From Pieris napi (taxonomy: Eukaryota > Arthropoda > Insecta > Lepidoptera > Pieridae): a stretch of DNA of 64,000 nucleotides. Numbering within the stretch: the first letter of the stretch is position 1; each line of letters opens with the position of its first letter. Location of the stretch: contig NC_062242.1 of the NCBI RefSeq assembly GCF_905475465.1, positions 10,629,501 through 10,693,500 of the forward strand. Reading direction: 5' to 3'. Below are positions 38,801 to 53,800 of this stretch, piece after piece. A program made the translations under genes and the position numbers. The notes beneath the pieces were generated by a model that was not told the DNA's origin, did no database searches, and was given only the letters and a program-made list of their open reading frames with translations.

Positions 38801-41800
38801 TATGCTTACGTTTATTTTTGGTGCGTATTTCACCTGGAAAAAAAATTCAAGTTAATATTGAATATAATGCAGTGTTATTAAAATAGTTTGTATGAAGTCC
38901 CCTAATGATACAAGATTCATTTCTACGTCTGTTTTGGTAAGTTCCTGTCGTGTTTCCTTCACCGCACCATAAACTTTTAATTACGCACTTAGAAAGAAAA
39001 AATCAGTGTTGCCAGCCGAGATATGAACGCGCAAGCTCAAAGTCAACTAAGGGATAACACGTTTTAAATGCAAAATATATTTTTGTTATACTTAAAAATT
39101 GTAGCAATTTTTTTTAAATATCCTCTACTTGATTATTTGAATATTTATCCTAGTTCCCGGAATTTTAATTAATTATTGAGTATGAAGCGATATTGAAATG
39201 TTTTCGTTTGGTATTTATGAACTTTGTTTGTATGGACACCAAATATGTATTTGAATTTGTTAATTAATATTTTTTCATTAAAATGTTTAAAGTTCTACAT
39301 GACATACAATAATGAAAGGAACCTATAAACTAGATTTAGTTGAGAACTATGCATTCATTACATACAAGACCTAACATTTATAAACTGCGTGTTAACCTAA
39401 AAATTTGTATCTATATAAAATTGTTTTCCATTTATAAACGTCATATTTAATATTTAAAATTGATCCCTTCCACCTTTAAGAAAAGACAATAAATTTTTTT
39501 AATAGGCCGGCAACGCACTTGCGAGCCTTCTGGCAATGTGAGTGTCCATGGACGGTAGTATCACTTAACAGCAGATGACTTTCCTATCCCATGTTATAAA
39601 TAAAAAAGAAAAAGCTCTATTACGCACAGTTTTAAAAAGCAATCTTTTCCAAAATTTTCCTATAACTTATCATTTATTTCGCTTTTAGACAACATGTAGC
39701 TTGTAAGAATTCTGTTGTGAAGTATAAAGCTAGGCTGTGTTTGACTGTTAAAGCTGTACAATCAGCATTTTTGTTTGTGTTCCTAGACGCAATCTTTTAA
39801 GGCCGTTGGCAAACTTTTTTTAAATAAATAATATACTTACTTCAATGTGTATAGTGGCCATTCGGTATGCTCGGTCTGCTGTATTCTGAGCTTGGCAAGT
39901 CAATGTTTGATTGTGGTGGGCTATACTCGGTATCAACCGCAATAGTGACCTGCAATAGACGAACAGTCATTACACATAATAACTAACTATTGACAAGTAA
40001 TAACAAATTAATTATTCTTTCATTGTTAATTTCCGAAAATCAATGAATTGTCATATTAATAAGCTCGTATAGGGTAGGTTGGGTAGGGTTGAAACAGAAT
40101 ATCTCTAAGGGCCTCATAGCCTAGCGGTCTTATTAAGTGGCAGCTAGGCGAAGGGTACCGGGTTCGATTCCCGGTTCGAGGGCAAGTTTTAATTTAATTT
40201 AAATTTGATCTCAGCCTTTGGGAGGGTTGTGTGGTACCGGGCGAGTGCTTAAACCGTACATGGAGGACACGGTCGAATTTCTAAGGCAAGCAGTGAGTAT
40301 GCTACCTAAGAAAGGAGACTGTGAAGGTTTAGAACGTAGAAATACGTTCTAGGCCGAGGATGGCAATTATAAGTGGTTAGTAATTCAACATTCCTTTTTC
40401 ACCTCCTTTATAAAAAAAAAGAGCAAATATCTCTAAAACCGTGCATGATGAGCTAGCAAGATTGTTTCAACTATACCCAGTCTACCCTACATGTCAATCA
40501 TTACGTAAGCCTTGTGGATCTTAGTGTAGTCTCTGTACTGCCAGAGTAAGTAATATACATAGATGTAATTATTATTTATTAGGCTAATAATGATTACACA
40601 GAAACGTTGGGTAGACAAGCTAGAACCCTTTTTTATTTAAAACTATCTTTAAGTGTTAAATGTTTGGGAGTTATACCTAACAAAATACATCAAAATAAAA
40701 TAAAAAACTTTAGAGGTGTCAAGGGACACCCGGATGGAACGAAATTCCTTTCGATTAATTTATATGTTAATTGGTATCATAACAGTATGATAGATTTTCT
40801 CGACACCAATCTTACGACGAAAAAACATAAAAAGCCAACATCACGAGGTGTTCCCAGGCGGTCACCCATCCAAGTACTGACCTCGCCCGACGTTGCTTAA
40901 CTTCGGTGATCGGACGAGAACCGGTGTAGTACAATAGCAAATAGCAAAAAAGTGTCGTGACAACTTTTCGTAAGAATTTTTTCCGTCTAGCCCTGTTCAC
41001 AACGCGCGATAAGGAACTTCGTTCCAAATCAATAAATCAGTGGCGCTACAACCTTTTTAGGTTTGGGCTTCAGATTTCTGTATCTGTTTCATGATCATTT
41101 GTCAATATAATAGGCCAATAGGTGCTCAGACTGTGCTTGACAAACGCCTGTCTTTATGTCTAACGCAAGCTGGTTTCCTCACGATGTTTTCCTCCACCGT
41201 CCGAACGAATGTTAAATGCGCACATAGAAAGAAAGTCCATCGGTGCACTGGGATGGAACCTACGACCTCAGGGATGAGAGTCGCATGCTGGAGCCACTAG
41301 GCCAACACTGCTTTCACTAAAATACATACCTCGTCCTATATCTTTGTTCGTCTGGCAGCTGTTCGACCTTATTCTCGACGCCGTTCCTGATCACATTCTG
41401 GTTACCATCAACCCATGTTATCTGCAAGTGTACCAAAGTGTAAGCAAGATCACGATATAAAACTTATCTTGTTATCGAACCCCTTTGTAATTTTTATAAA
41501 GAAAAGTTTAATTATTATAAAATTGAAAATTACTCGCCTGAACAATTGAAGTTATTAAAGATAATTCTGCGCCAGAATATTTTTTTGTAAAAGAATTTTA
41601 TATGTCCCATGACAAATAGTGTAAACATAAATTGACTTGATTAGAAGTAGAAAAATAAATCGTTAATAATAAAATGTATATATCTAATATATAAAATTCT
41701 CGTGTCGCGGTGTTTGAGTTAAACTCCTCCGAAACGGCTTGACCGATTCTCATGAAATTTTGTGTACATAGTGGGTATGTCTGAGAATCGGACAACATCT

Positions 41801-44800
41801 ATTTTTCATCCCCCTAAATGTTAAGGGTAGTCCATCCCTAAATTATTATTTTCTTTTATTTTTTAGATATTTTTTTTTATGATACAGCATTTAAAAATAC
41901 ATACAACCAATAATTTTCACCCCTCTACGATCAACCCCTTTTTTTATTATAAATGATATACATTGCAAAACGACGTTTGCCGGGTCAGCTAGTTAAAATA
42001 TAATAATTATATAAACTACCTCAGCAGCTGGTTTTCCACCTTCAGACACACATTCGATGTCAACTGGCTGATTCTCTGTCGCATCTATGAAAGCTCCTTG
42101 AAGTATCCTTGGTGGATCTGGTGCCACTAATACTGTGAGATGAGCGTATCTTGACCTAATTGCTGGAACACCTAAAAGTAATCGATAAATAAGAGATAGG
42201 GATGAGATTCTGATCTTGAAAGAAAAGTCGAATTTTTCAAAATTATATAAGTGTTTGAAATATTGGAAACTTAAGTTTCTTTTCGGAATCATGAAGCATT
42301 GATATATTTTTTTTTAATTATTGTGGTTCTGTATAAACACTAATAGTGCTAGAACAAAAAGTCTATTAAAGGATGAAGAGTTTGATATTCAATCAGAATC
42401 TTAAAATGTACTACACACAAAGTGTTAAACACTTTACAATTAAAGTATTTTTAGAGACTTTAAAATTAAATATAATTAGTATTTATAAGAAATTATAGAT
42501 TACCATTAAGTCCCGAACTAACTTGGCACTGATAATTGCCATCGTCTTCTAATGTCAGGTCGCGAATATCCAAAGAATAGTCACCTGAAAACAAAAATTA
42601 AATACTGTTTTAAATCTGGGGATCACGGCAAACACAATGTATCTCACAAATAATTTTAGTTAGTTTAGTGCGAATGCCAAATAAATATATGTATAAGAAC
42701 ATAAAAGATTATACATTGATATGGTCAGCATAAAGCTACTGTTTCCTAGAAAAGCGGTGCCGTTATCTAACGGCCGTAATGTAACGTTGGGTGACGTCAC
42801 CCATACATTGTCTTTAATAACATCGGAGTAGGTTTCCTAGAGAACGTTGAGTGTCCGTAACGTCAAATAGCGGTGCTGTCATTTGCATGACGGCCGTCAT
42901 AGCGGTGATAAACATTAGTTCAACGTTTTTCGCGTGTAGCGGTGCCCATATTTAATTAATACAATGAGTGGAAACGTGACTTGGACGAGCGAAAATGATT
43001 GTTGCATTATGTTAAAAAGTAAAGACGGCCGTTATTAACACCCGTAAAATGACGGCCGTTTGTTAACGGCACCGCTTTTCTAGGAAACCTAAGCTTTAGA
43101 CGTTGTTAAATTAGATACACTATGTGCGTTGTAGCATGGTGCGGGTGACAGTTGCTTAATGTTTCTTTCAATTTGATTTTATTCGTAGAACATTCTGGCT
43201 GGGTAAAATTTAAGGTACTACAGTTATTAATGATGAAATATTACGAATGTGGTACAGCTGAAACACTAAGTCTGAAGTCATAATTTGTAAATCGCGGCAA
43301 CTTTCAAGAGTGAAACGAAACGTTATTGAAACTTTACTGAAACTGTCAGCCGCACCATGCTACAGCGCATATGCTAGAATTACGTGATAACTTAAGACTG
43401 AAGGTACCTGAAGTAGGGATTGAATAAACTAACCGACTTGGTTTTACATGGATCTTACAACTTTTTACGGTTTTTTTTTATGTTACCGCTAGTTTTTTTT
43501 AAGAGAAACTTCTTTAGGCGCATGAGGGTAATTTTTTTACAGATGAAACGCAATAATAATAATATTAGCGTCACGAGAATGTGCAGCGTTTTTTTGGAAG
43601 AAAAGGGAGAGACCGATTGAGAGAGAGTGAGAAAGGGCAAACGTAGCATGAAGCAAATGGCCATGGAGCGAGAGTATGGCGCAAGCTAGTGAGAGAGATC
43701 GAGAGAGAGAGAGAGTGAGATAGAGCGAACGTCACATCACGAGAGCAAGATATGCCATGCAGCGAGAGGTGGGAGAGATATATATATATCGTGAGAAAGA
43801 TTGTGAGAGAGAGAGTAAGGGAGATCGAGAAAAAATACACGCTATGAGTTGATGTATTCGTTTAGTAGTTACATATTAGAACTTTAGATGGCAATTCTGT
43901 CGCATAACGTCTTGTGCAGTACACATAGGTTTTTTATATATTTATATTATCATTAGCACGTATACAGTGTGTAAACAGTGTGAATATAGATATACAAATA
44001 CATGGAGTGATCATATACTGGTACATGATCGTCTATTGGGGCTTTTATCTAAATAATAATTAATCTACAAAGAAGTTTCACTTTTGACATGTGTACTTTG
44101 TACGCACGCACTTTTTTTACATGTTATGGTTTTGATGGCTATAAGTTATACGTGTAAGTTTTTAAAATCTCTTGCGGTGCCCATCCAATTACAGAAGGTC
44201 GTCAATCCGAAATAAAACCGAGTCCCTTAAAACTATTAGATTTCATTTAAATCTAAATAAATTTCTTCAATCAGGTAACGTAACACACAGATCGGTCTTC
44301 TTAATCAATGATTGATGGTTTATTGAGATCAATCGTGTCACATCCATCGATTTCAATTTTCTAATTAGTATTTTATCGACGACGTAGCTGTCCAAGTGTA
44401 AAATATTACAACATATAAGTATTTGAAATCAATTTTTCATTTTAATTTCTCTTCGTGTTTGTTTGCCTATAAATGCTTGTCACAATATTATATCTTGTAT
44501 TTTATTTTTCTTTATGTATAAATTGATTCAATCCGATCGTTGAAAAGCTTTTGAAAGTAAAATATACAACATGGTTGATTTAACTTATATGAACTATTAA
44601 ATCTACACTATTTTTAAATTAAAATCTTTACGTGGGGTGAAGTCATATTATTTTAAACTTGCATAAATCGGTGTGTTTTTTTTGTTTGATTTTAAGTAAT
44701 ATCTGGCAAATGTTTTTAACAACGGTTTCACTGATTAAAGTATTTCACTGTGTTAATAATCAATTGGAAATATTAATTTTTCTTTTATAGTAAATTTATT

Positions 44801-47800
44801 AAATATATGAATTGTGTAAAGTCTGATAGGAAACTTCTATATTCTTCCCACGGGGAAACTTATATGTCTTTCCCAAGGGAGGTTATTAATAATTTATTGC
44901 AAACTATTACTCTTAATTATTGTTTCTTTACATATTCCCAGGGCCCAATAAATTCCGATTACCATTCCGTTATGGTACAGTTGTATAACTAACTGTAACT
45001 TTTTATTATAAATAATACAGTATGAAGCTGAAAACTGTCAAACTCAAAGGTCACTAACCGCGGACTTAAGCAAATCCGCGGGCAAACCCTATTTATATAT
45101 TCAAAGTATTTCATTTCAAGAGCTACAGCTCATTTCAAATAGAATATATTATTAGGTATTACGCTAGAGGTTATTGCACTATGGAGTTGCGAAAAATATT
45201 GCTTGACGCATCCCCTCAAGGCCGTTCATAGAGCAGTATTTCACATTCTGTTGCTACGGATACATAAATTATTTTTTTATATTATCCTTCAGCATGAGCT
45301 AGCCTAGTTAAGCACGCGATTCACACTTTCAAACCCCAAATATTTGTATGTTCGAAACTAATAGTATGTGTATGTAGATAAGTATTTTATTTAGATCAAT
45401 TTACGCATACACACGTACCCCATGTGGATTTATTATATGTGTATCCATATAAATATTGCAGCCTATGTAATAATGATTGTTTATTCTCACTAGATTTTTC
45501 TCTACTATATAAGAACTTCTGTCGATCCGAAGTGGTGGAGGCCTGATGACCTGCAACACAGGTACTCTTACCTTTAGCAGGCATCAGTCTCACACAAACT
45601 AGCATTTTCCCTAAACAGAAGTAAGACAATTATTTATTTATAATAGGATAAAACTGTCACTTGTTTATGTACTAAGTTTTTGTGAGAAATGAATAAAGAT
45701 TATTATTATTATTAGTATTAACATTAACAGTTGCCTCCCAATATGTGTATTAAAATATTATGTACGTATATAAAGACATTAATACATTTCTAAAGCGCAG
45801 TGACTGTCACAATTTAAACACAAGCAGTAGGTATAGACTTGCTTTTCCAGCTTTCAGACTTCATAAAACTGCTCACTAATTTATGGGGAAATATATACAG
45901 ATAAATAACAAAATTCAAAACGTTACATCAAGGAAACCCTAATAAAAAAAGGATATTACACAGTTCAAGAATACATAGATGATAACAATGTATGGGCACT
46001 AATGCCGCTATAAGATAGTGAGATGTCGCACATTGACATGCATAAGTGTACAAATTGTACCTAGATGAATGAATTACCTTTGAATTTTGAGTATATACGG
46101 TGAAAGAACTTATAAAACCGGAATGTCTAAGAAATCTAAGATCAACTACTACTCATGGGCCGTTAGGCGCTGATGAGAGTAATATTATTGATTACATTTA
46201 AAACCACTTTCTGTAGACAAAATTAAAAACACACCTCAAACTGTGGACTGTACACAAAAAGTACAATTTGAACTATATACCTCCTTGATTTTTCGATAAA
46301 ATGTTATAGATTAGACCCTCAAAAGTTTTAATAGTTGGATTAAAGAGGGTAAATTTTATTGAATATTTCACATGTTTAAGTTTCGTTTGACCTCTCCAGA
46401 GTGGGGTTTGCGAGTTTTTGTAAGGGTTCGGGAGCAAACAACTCTGTTTGTTTGTAATTTCCATACTTTTAGCGGGAATAGTTGTAAAAACACGGACATG
46501 TTGGATAGTTCTAAAACTGGAATTTAGAAGTATTTAGGTTGTAAAAAACTGGAAAAAAATTGTATTTAAAAGGGATTTAGTTTCATATCCTAATATTCTA
46601 ATGTTCTCCTATCCTAATATTATTGAAAATAATTTATGTTCATACATATATTTTAAGCTACTAACCTTATTTAAAAATAAATTGGTGGCGCTACAACCTC
46701 TTTAGGTCTAGTCCTCAGATTTCTTAATCTGCTTCATGATCATTTTTCAATGTAATAGGCAAGTAGGTGATCAGCCTCCCTTGCCTGACACACGCCTTCG
46801 ACTTTTTGGGTCTAAGATATGTCGGTTTCCTCACGATGTTTTCCTTCACCGTTCGAGCGAATGTTAAATGCGGACATAGAAAGAAAGTCCATTGGTGCAC
46901 AGCCGGGGTCGAACCTATGACCTCAGGGATGACAGTCGCACGCTGAATCCACTAGTCCAACACTGCTAACCTTACTAACCTTATTTAGTAATTAAAATAT
47001 TTCATGAAAAGCTTCAATCAATTTTAATTTTAATAATATGCTAACAAAGATCAGTGTTGGCCTAGTGGCTGAAGTTCAACCCTGAGGTTGTTCGAATCAC
47101 GGCTGTCCATATCACCACTGGCATTACGAGGACCCGAAAATCAAAGAAAAGGCTATCACCTCCATCTTAAAAAAAGGTTAAGGCCCTATCCCAGCTCGAA
47201 TTGCTGTGTCAGTGTCTCGGGGTGGACAACAAAAAAATAACAATTAGTTATGTAAAATATTTAATTAATGTAATTTTCTCATTTTTTTTCTGAAATGGAT
47301 TACTTGGCTTGCGATAAAATATATAGTGTAAATTTCAAAATCATGTTTTATATACATTTTCGTCATAAAATGAATTCAAAGTGTCAAAAATTGGCTGTTT
47401 GTATTTTTTTTCTATCAAGCCAAGTTATTTCAATCGTGTATCGATCTTTTAAAATGGATACATAAACTACTCAACTCCACCATATATTTATTCCATTCCT
47501 TCAAAAAATGATGACGAAAAATGGAAAGAAACAATGTACTTTTTTGGAGTTAAGCGACCATATAGGTCCTTAAAGGGAGGTATGCAATACAAGTTACGAC
47601 GCTGCATCATTCTTAATTATTATTAACGGTATCGTGGCTTACAGTTTATTGAAAACTACGATCTAATATTGATAGAAAAGACTACACTAAATAACACTAA
47701 AGTTTGCTTTAAAAACAGCACTTATTTAACTTAATATTCTATTGTTTTTTTTTTAATCACGTTAAGTATTTATTGTAAACAATGAGACACAAATACTATA

Positions 47801-50800
47801 TCGCTTATCTCTACCTAAAAATTCAAACAAGCCGTGGCGTGTCGACAGACAAAAGCAGTTCGGTGGGCAGAAATTACTTCCCAAAATAAATTCGACGTAA
47901 TGTAGTTACTCGTTTTTACTATGTGCTAAATTCTGTGTCTTTTGAGGTCACGAATTATAAAACGACTAACGAAATCCACTATTATTCCAATTGTGACTAT
48001 TATCTAATTAGAAATCCTATATAGTTAAATAATGACTATCATTTCTGATGAAGCTCCGAACTATGTAAATTAGTAGCCTAGTGAAATTATTTTGGCTATT
48101 TGAATTTCTCATAAACTATAAATAAATAATAGTTTAAAAAAACTAGAACACACGCTTTTAAAGCACATCAAACTAAAAAGTGAAAAATAATTCCTAATTT
48201 AGGCTGAAAATGGTAATGAACAAAAAATACTGGTATTTATTGTGAAAAAGCGTGGGTTGCTCGATAGACGAAAAATATGGCACAGAGCGCCATTTGTTAG
48301 CGCCTATAATAATTAGTTATACATATTTCATAATATAAATATTCTTTATCTTGATTTTGCTAATTAATTTCTTAGGTTATATAGGTGTGTGTATTTTTAT
48401 TAGTTTTGCATCTTGTTGATTTAGGGTCTCCTGTTAAGAGAAGATTATGTTTTTAAAAATATATATTTGAACCAATCCTAACAAACTAGCTGCTTCGGTC
48501 TCTGACAGAATGACCAGCTCTGTGGAACACTCTGTTCCTCAGCATAATGCAGAGCCAGGGCCAATTACAATCACAGCACACACGCATTACACACATGAAA
48601 CGAACAGAAAGGGAAAAGGGAAAAAAACATTTTTGATATCTGTCATTATATTTTTTTTCTTTGATTATTGTTTTTATATGTGTGTGTTTTTGTTAGTAAT
48701 AAATGTTATGTCTCTGTCTATGTGTATTTGAAAAACAGAATTCACCGAAATAAAGCGTAGTATCCCTTTACACAATTTAAACCACAAACATTGCATTGAC
48801 ATATTAAATTACCTTCTTCATCACTCCCAATCATGGAGTATCGTTCATAGCCGCTCAAATTCCTATGGGTTCCGAGCCCAAAGTCATCTTTGGTCCATTG
48901 AAGGGTCCCAGCCTTATGCTCAACTCGGCATGGTAGCGTTACTCGGGAGCCAACGATCGCGCTCTGAAAATAAGAGTTTGATTAAACTTAAAGGGCTGGA
49001 ACATATGAACTTATTGCGATCGTTAAATGCTACTATGAAACGGCATCTGGTCAAAACCGTAAAATCCACAAACATGTGTATTGCTGAAAAAAAAAATTAA
49101 TGGCGCTACAACCTTTTTAGGTGTGGGCCTCAGATAACTTTATCTGTTTCATGATCATTTGTCAATCTAATAGGCAAGTAGGTGATCAGCCTCCTGTGCC
49201 TGTCGACTTTTTGGGTCTACGGCCGGCTTCCTCACGATGTTTTCCTTCCCCGTTGGAACGAATGTTAAATGCGCTCATAGAATGAAACGCAATGCTGAAA
49301 GCAGTAGCAAAAATATTCTTCAATTGTGCTCAACATGATAATAATATACCAGCTAAAATATAAAGATCTACATCTACATATATTTTCTCAAAATAGCTTT
49401 ATGTGCGTTTCAAATAAAAGTACCAACTGAAACAAGTTATTTTATTATCGTACCGTCCCAATTAACACATGAAATGCATTGTAAGAACTTGATTTCTTAC
49501 ACTAAATTATAAGTCACGTCACAGTAGTATTACCAGAGTGTCACGATTGTCATTTAGGTCATTGATCTATATGTATCAGACATGATGTTATTAAATTGTA
49601 TGCTTCAAAGTAAATAGCTGAATTAACGATATAATTAGACCGAATTAAAAAGTCTGTTAAAACTTAAAAGGTCCAGTAACACTTCAATTTGTCAATGCAT
49701 CTGTATATATAAATTAATTGTTTTATTGAAAAACAAACTTTATTTAAGGATTAATTTTACTCGATTAATACTGGGCAACGTTATTTAACCTTAATCAACC
49801 TAAAATTGATCCCCGCAGACTGACTGTCGTTAACTTGAAATCATCTTCCTATTTTCTAACTGCTGATGCTATTAAAATGACTTTGCCAGCGTTACACGGT
49901 ACACCTGACCTTTTTGGGATGTAACAGTTCGCACGTAAGCGACAATTACTTTGATCGGCGGATTCCATTTTCAATACGAATCAAAGATTTAAACCAATGT
50001 GTCGAATTCACGGTTAATCTTTATTTCTTCATCTTACCAATTGACGATTAGCAAACAGCGCAAGATCGTCGAATGTAACGTTCTCTTGTTTAAGATCTGT
50101 AGTTTGTAGGCTGCCTACAGAATAAGTATAGTCAAATATAAATAAATTTACGAAATTTATTAATGATCAAAAATTATTAAAAACTAAAATATGATTTTTG
50201 ATTATTTATACATTTATTCGCTTCGTTGCACTTCGTTCCATATACAAAAATATAATAAAATTGACATATTTCAATGGAAAAAAATCGCAACTGGTGGCCT
50301 TATTGCTTTCGAGAGATCTCTTCCAGACAACCACCGCGAGAATAATTAGATAAGGTAAGCAAGAAGTGAAAAAATACAAAAGACAAATAGTTATTTGGAC
50401 AAAACTAATGGAACAAAACGAAGCAATTAAAACATATGTAAACAGTTATCAGGACAATATAAAAAAGGACACATGAAAAAGAAAAAGTGCACTTGAATCA
50501 CGATAGCTTTAGATCAGTTTCACATCAGTTAGTAAGAAAGTTAGGGATAAGATGTGGACAAGTAATGTTTGTACAGTAGAGATTTAAAGGAAGATAGAGA
50601 AGGAGCTAAGCGAAGGGACGGGAATTCCATAACCATACTGCAAAGAAGATAAAATAAATGAGATTATATTTTAGATAGACTTGTATGCTTATAGATACAG
50701 CCAATAAATGTTTTTTAATGTTTCTAGAACAGGAAGACCCTAAAATAGTCGTCCTAATATTTTATTTATTTATTAAAACTTCGTTGCGAAAAACCATAAA

Positions 50801-53800
50801 TCAAACACAATACAAAAAAAAATTATAAGGGATGCAACGGGCGGCCTTATCGCTAATAAGCGATCTATTCCAGGCAACCCTAGTTAAAGAAAAAACTAAA
50901 AAAATAAACATGATTCGTGCGAGAAGTGCAGAAACAAATTTTATATACAGAGCACCTTAATCTAAAGTAATACAAAAAAAAAAAAAAAAATATTAACAAC
51001 GGACTAAAAACTTAAAAGCTAATCTTACAAATATATGGACAGCAAATAGTGATGTAAAAGGAAACATAAGATTTATACAAGTCACGATTGATCAGGATAG
51101 GATAAGGTTAAGAAATGGGAATACAGAAGAGTTTTAAAAGATGACAGAGAGGTAGCCAATCGTACGGAGTCGGGCAGCGTATTCCATAACTTAATGGCGG
51201 AGATTGTGAATGAATTGCCTAAGAAGGATGAAGTGTGAGATGGAATTTCTAATAAACATCTATTAGAAGAGCGTAACATATAGTTAGAAGGACCTAAGAA
51301 TTTAAAGTGATTTTTGAGATAAGAAGGGGTATTCGGATTGAAAAGAATTGAGTATAGAAGTTGAAGAAGATGAGCGTGACGTCTGAATCGAATAGGTAGC
51401 CACCCCAGCTGCCTGCGGAATTTAGACACATGGTCATATTTCCTAAGACCAAATATGAACCGTATGCAGAAATTCTGCAGGCGTTCGATCTTGTCAAGTA
51501 GCTCTTCGTTCAAATCAGAGGAGCATGAGTCCGCATAATCGAGAATAGGAAGCAGAAGAGACTGTGCTAACATAGTTTTAGTGCGGATAGGAAGGAAATT
51601 AGAAAGACGTTTCAGAGTAAAAGAAGCGGCGTAAAGTTTACGGCTGATCTCCTTTACGTGATGACCCCAGGAAAACGTTTGGTCGAAGAAGACCCCAAGG
51701 TTTTTAACAGTCTTATTGAGGGCCAAGGCCACACCGTCAAGGTAAACACCAGGGAGCTGAGCCCATTTGACTCTTGAAATAAAGAAAGGGCTTCCGATGA
51801 TGATGACTTGACTCTTGGCAGGATTAATTTGAAGACCAAATTATTTTCTATGTATCTTTGATCTGAACATCTGTCTCCTAATCATGTAATGAAATCAATG
51901 TAACCTTTATGAACCTTATTAGTTCTACGAATAGATTTAGATCTCAGTTTTTATGGATATAGCTTCGTGTTTTATGTCAAAACCTGTTAATTATAATAGG
52001 CGATAAGACCAGTAAACAAAACGACATAGGTATGTTAATTATTAGAATTGTAATTATTATTCGACGTTAAGTATGGCACAAGTTATGGATGACAACATTT
52101 TAACAAATATTTGTATGTGTATAAGTGAACACATATATATTTATTTAAAATAGGCCATTAAAGTCACAGCCATCTAGATTAATTAACTCATATATTATTA
52201 AATTGTATATTTAAAAATATATGAAAGTCACGTACGACGTACGTACGGTTTTTTTCTTCTCGCGGACAATAAGTACGTTTATGTCTAACTTACTCTATGT
52301 CTAATCTAGTTTGTCCTCAATCTATAAGAAATACATTGAAGTAATATAGTGGCTACATAGATTCCTGCAAGTACTTTGGTATTGAATCGCTAGAATGTAG
52401 ACGTAAACAATACGACGTTTTTACACGCTAATAGCAACGGTTTAATTGACTGTCCTGACTTGTTGTCGCTTTTACTATTTCACATCCGTTCTTCATACAA
52501 AACAAGGCAAACCCAACTATTTCAAAGTCCTCGGTCTAATACAAACTATTTACGTAACTCAGTCATGTATCGTATACCTTCAGATTATACCACAAATTAC
52601 CAGCAAATAGATATATTTAATGTAACAAAAAATGCTTAAAAATTCATATAAAAAACTCTGGTATCCTTTATACTATGCTGTTATTCCTCTTTTATATTAA
52701 ATATATTGTATTTATTATATATACTATGTATGTATAAGTAGCTGTATACTGATAAGCAAATCAATAAACTAATAATTATACAACTTTCGTACCACCACAG
52801 CTGCCCACTGAAGTATTTCCGAACCAATTCTTAAAAGGCCGGCAACATACTCGCGAGCCCTCTGGTATTGATAGTGTCCATGGGCCATATCACTTAACAT
52901 CAGACGAGCCTCCGTTTCGAAAGAAACTTTCAAACGTTCTGTATAGCTTATCTTTATTCTTATGCAGACAAAACAAAACCACAATCATAAACGCTTACAG
53001 TTTGTCACTTTGTCATAAATAAAGTTACCGGTATTAGAAATTCCATATTGATCAAAATCCATCAAGCTTTTCGCTAATCTCATACATATTAAAATCGATG
53101 CAATCTTTCCTATTAATATTTATATACTTTCACGTGTTGTTTGAGTAGTTTTTTTATAGAGTCCATTATTTATTTAATGTTTACGCAGAAGTGATACGTG
53201 CCAGGTTATCTATTAATCATTTCTGAATATTAAAAAGTATTAATTGAATTAAGGAACATGCAATTATGCAAAACTAGAAGAACTGTTAACGTTATCAAAC
53301 AGGACTCAGCTGGACTAGGCTCTCGCTTTGTGTGGGTCAGATTCAGAGTGAGAGAGAGCGAGAGAGAGAGAGAGAGAGACCCACCTATGACTACCGTACT
53401 TAAAATCTTATTCTTAAAAAGTGGACGCGTGTTCACGAAACACTTTAAGTGAAATTCTCAACTTTTGGCAACGGGGAAACGGGCAGGATCACCTGATGTT
53501 AAGTATTATGCCCATTGACACTCTCAATGCTAGAATGCTGGCGAATGCGTTGCCGGCTTATGTAACAGACGCAAAGACGTCTCATATATACGTTCGTCGT
53601 TCCACAACTGAGCGTTTCTTAAGGAATTTTTTGCCGAGCACTACCGTCTACCACTATGTGGAACACGCTGCCCACTGAAGTATTTCCGAACCAATTCGAC
53701 TTAGGGTCCTTCAAGAAAAGAGCGTAGGTACTGTGCACTAAAAAAATCTATAGAAAAATTGCCAAATGGAAACTACGACTATTAAATAAACGTAAAATTT

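Noticed and set aside
40834..40930. Functional 5S rRNA gene
   Set aside because: The first quarter of the molecule is missing or replaced, so it cannot give a normal 5S rRNA.
48510..48731. Plus-strand 73-aa ORF near exon 2
   Set aside because: Low-complexity hydrophobic end and no homology I recognise; it lies in intron 1 on the opposite strand to the gene.
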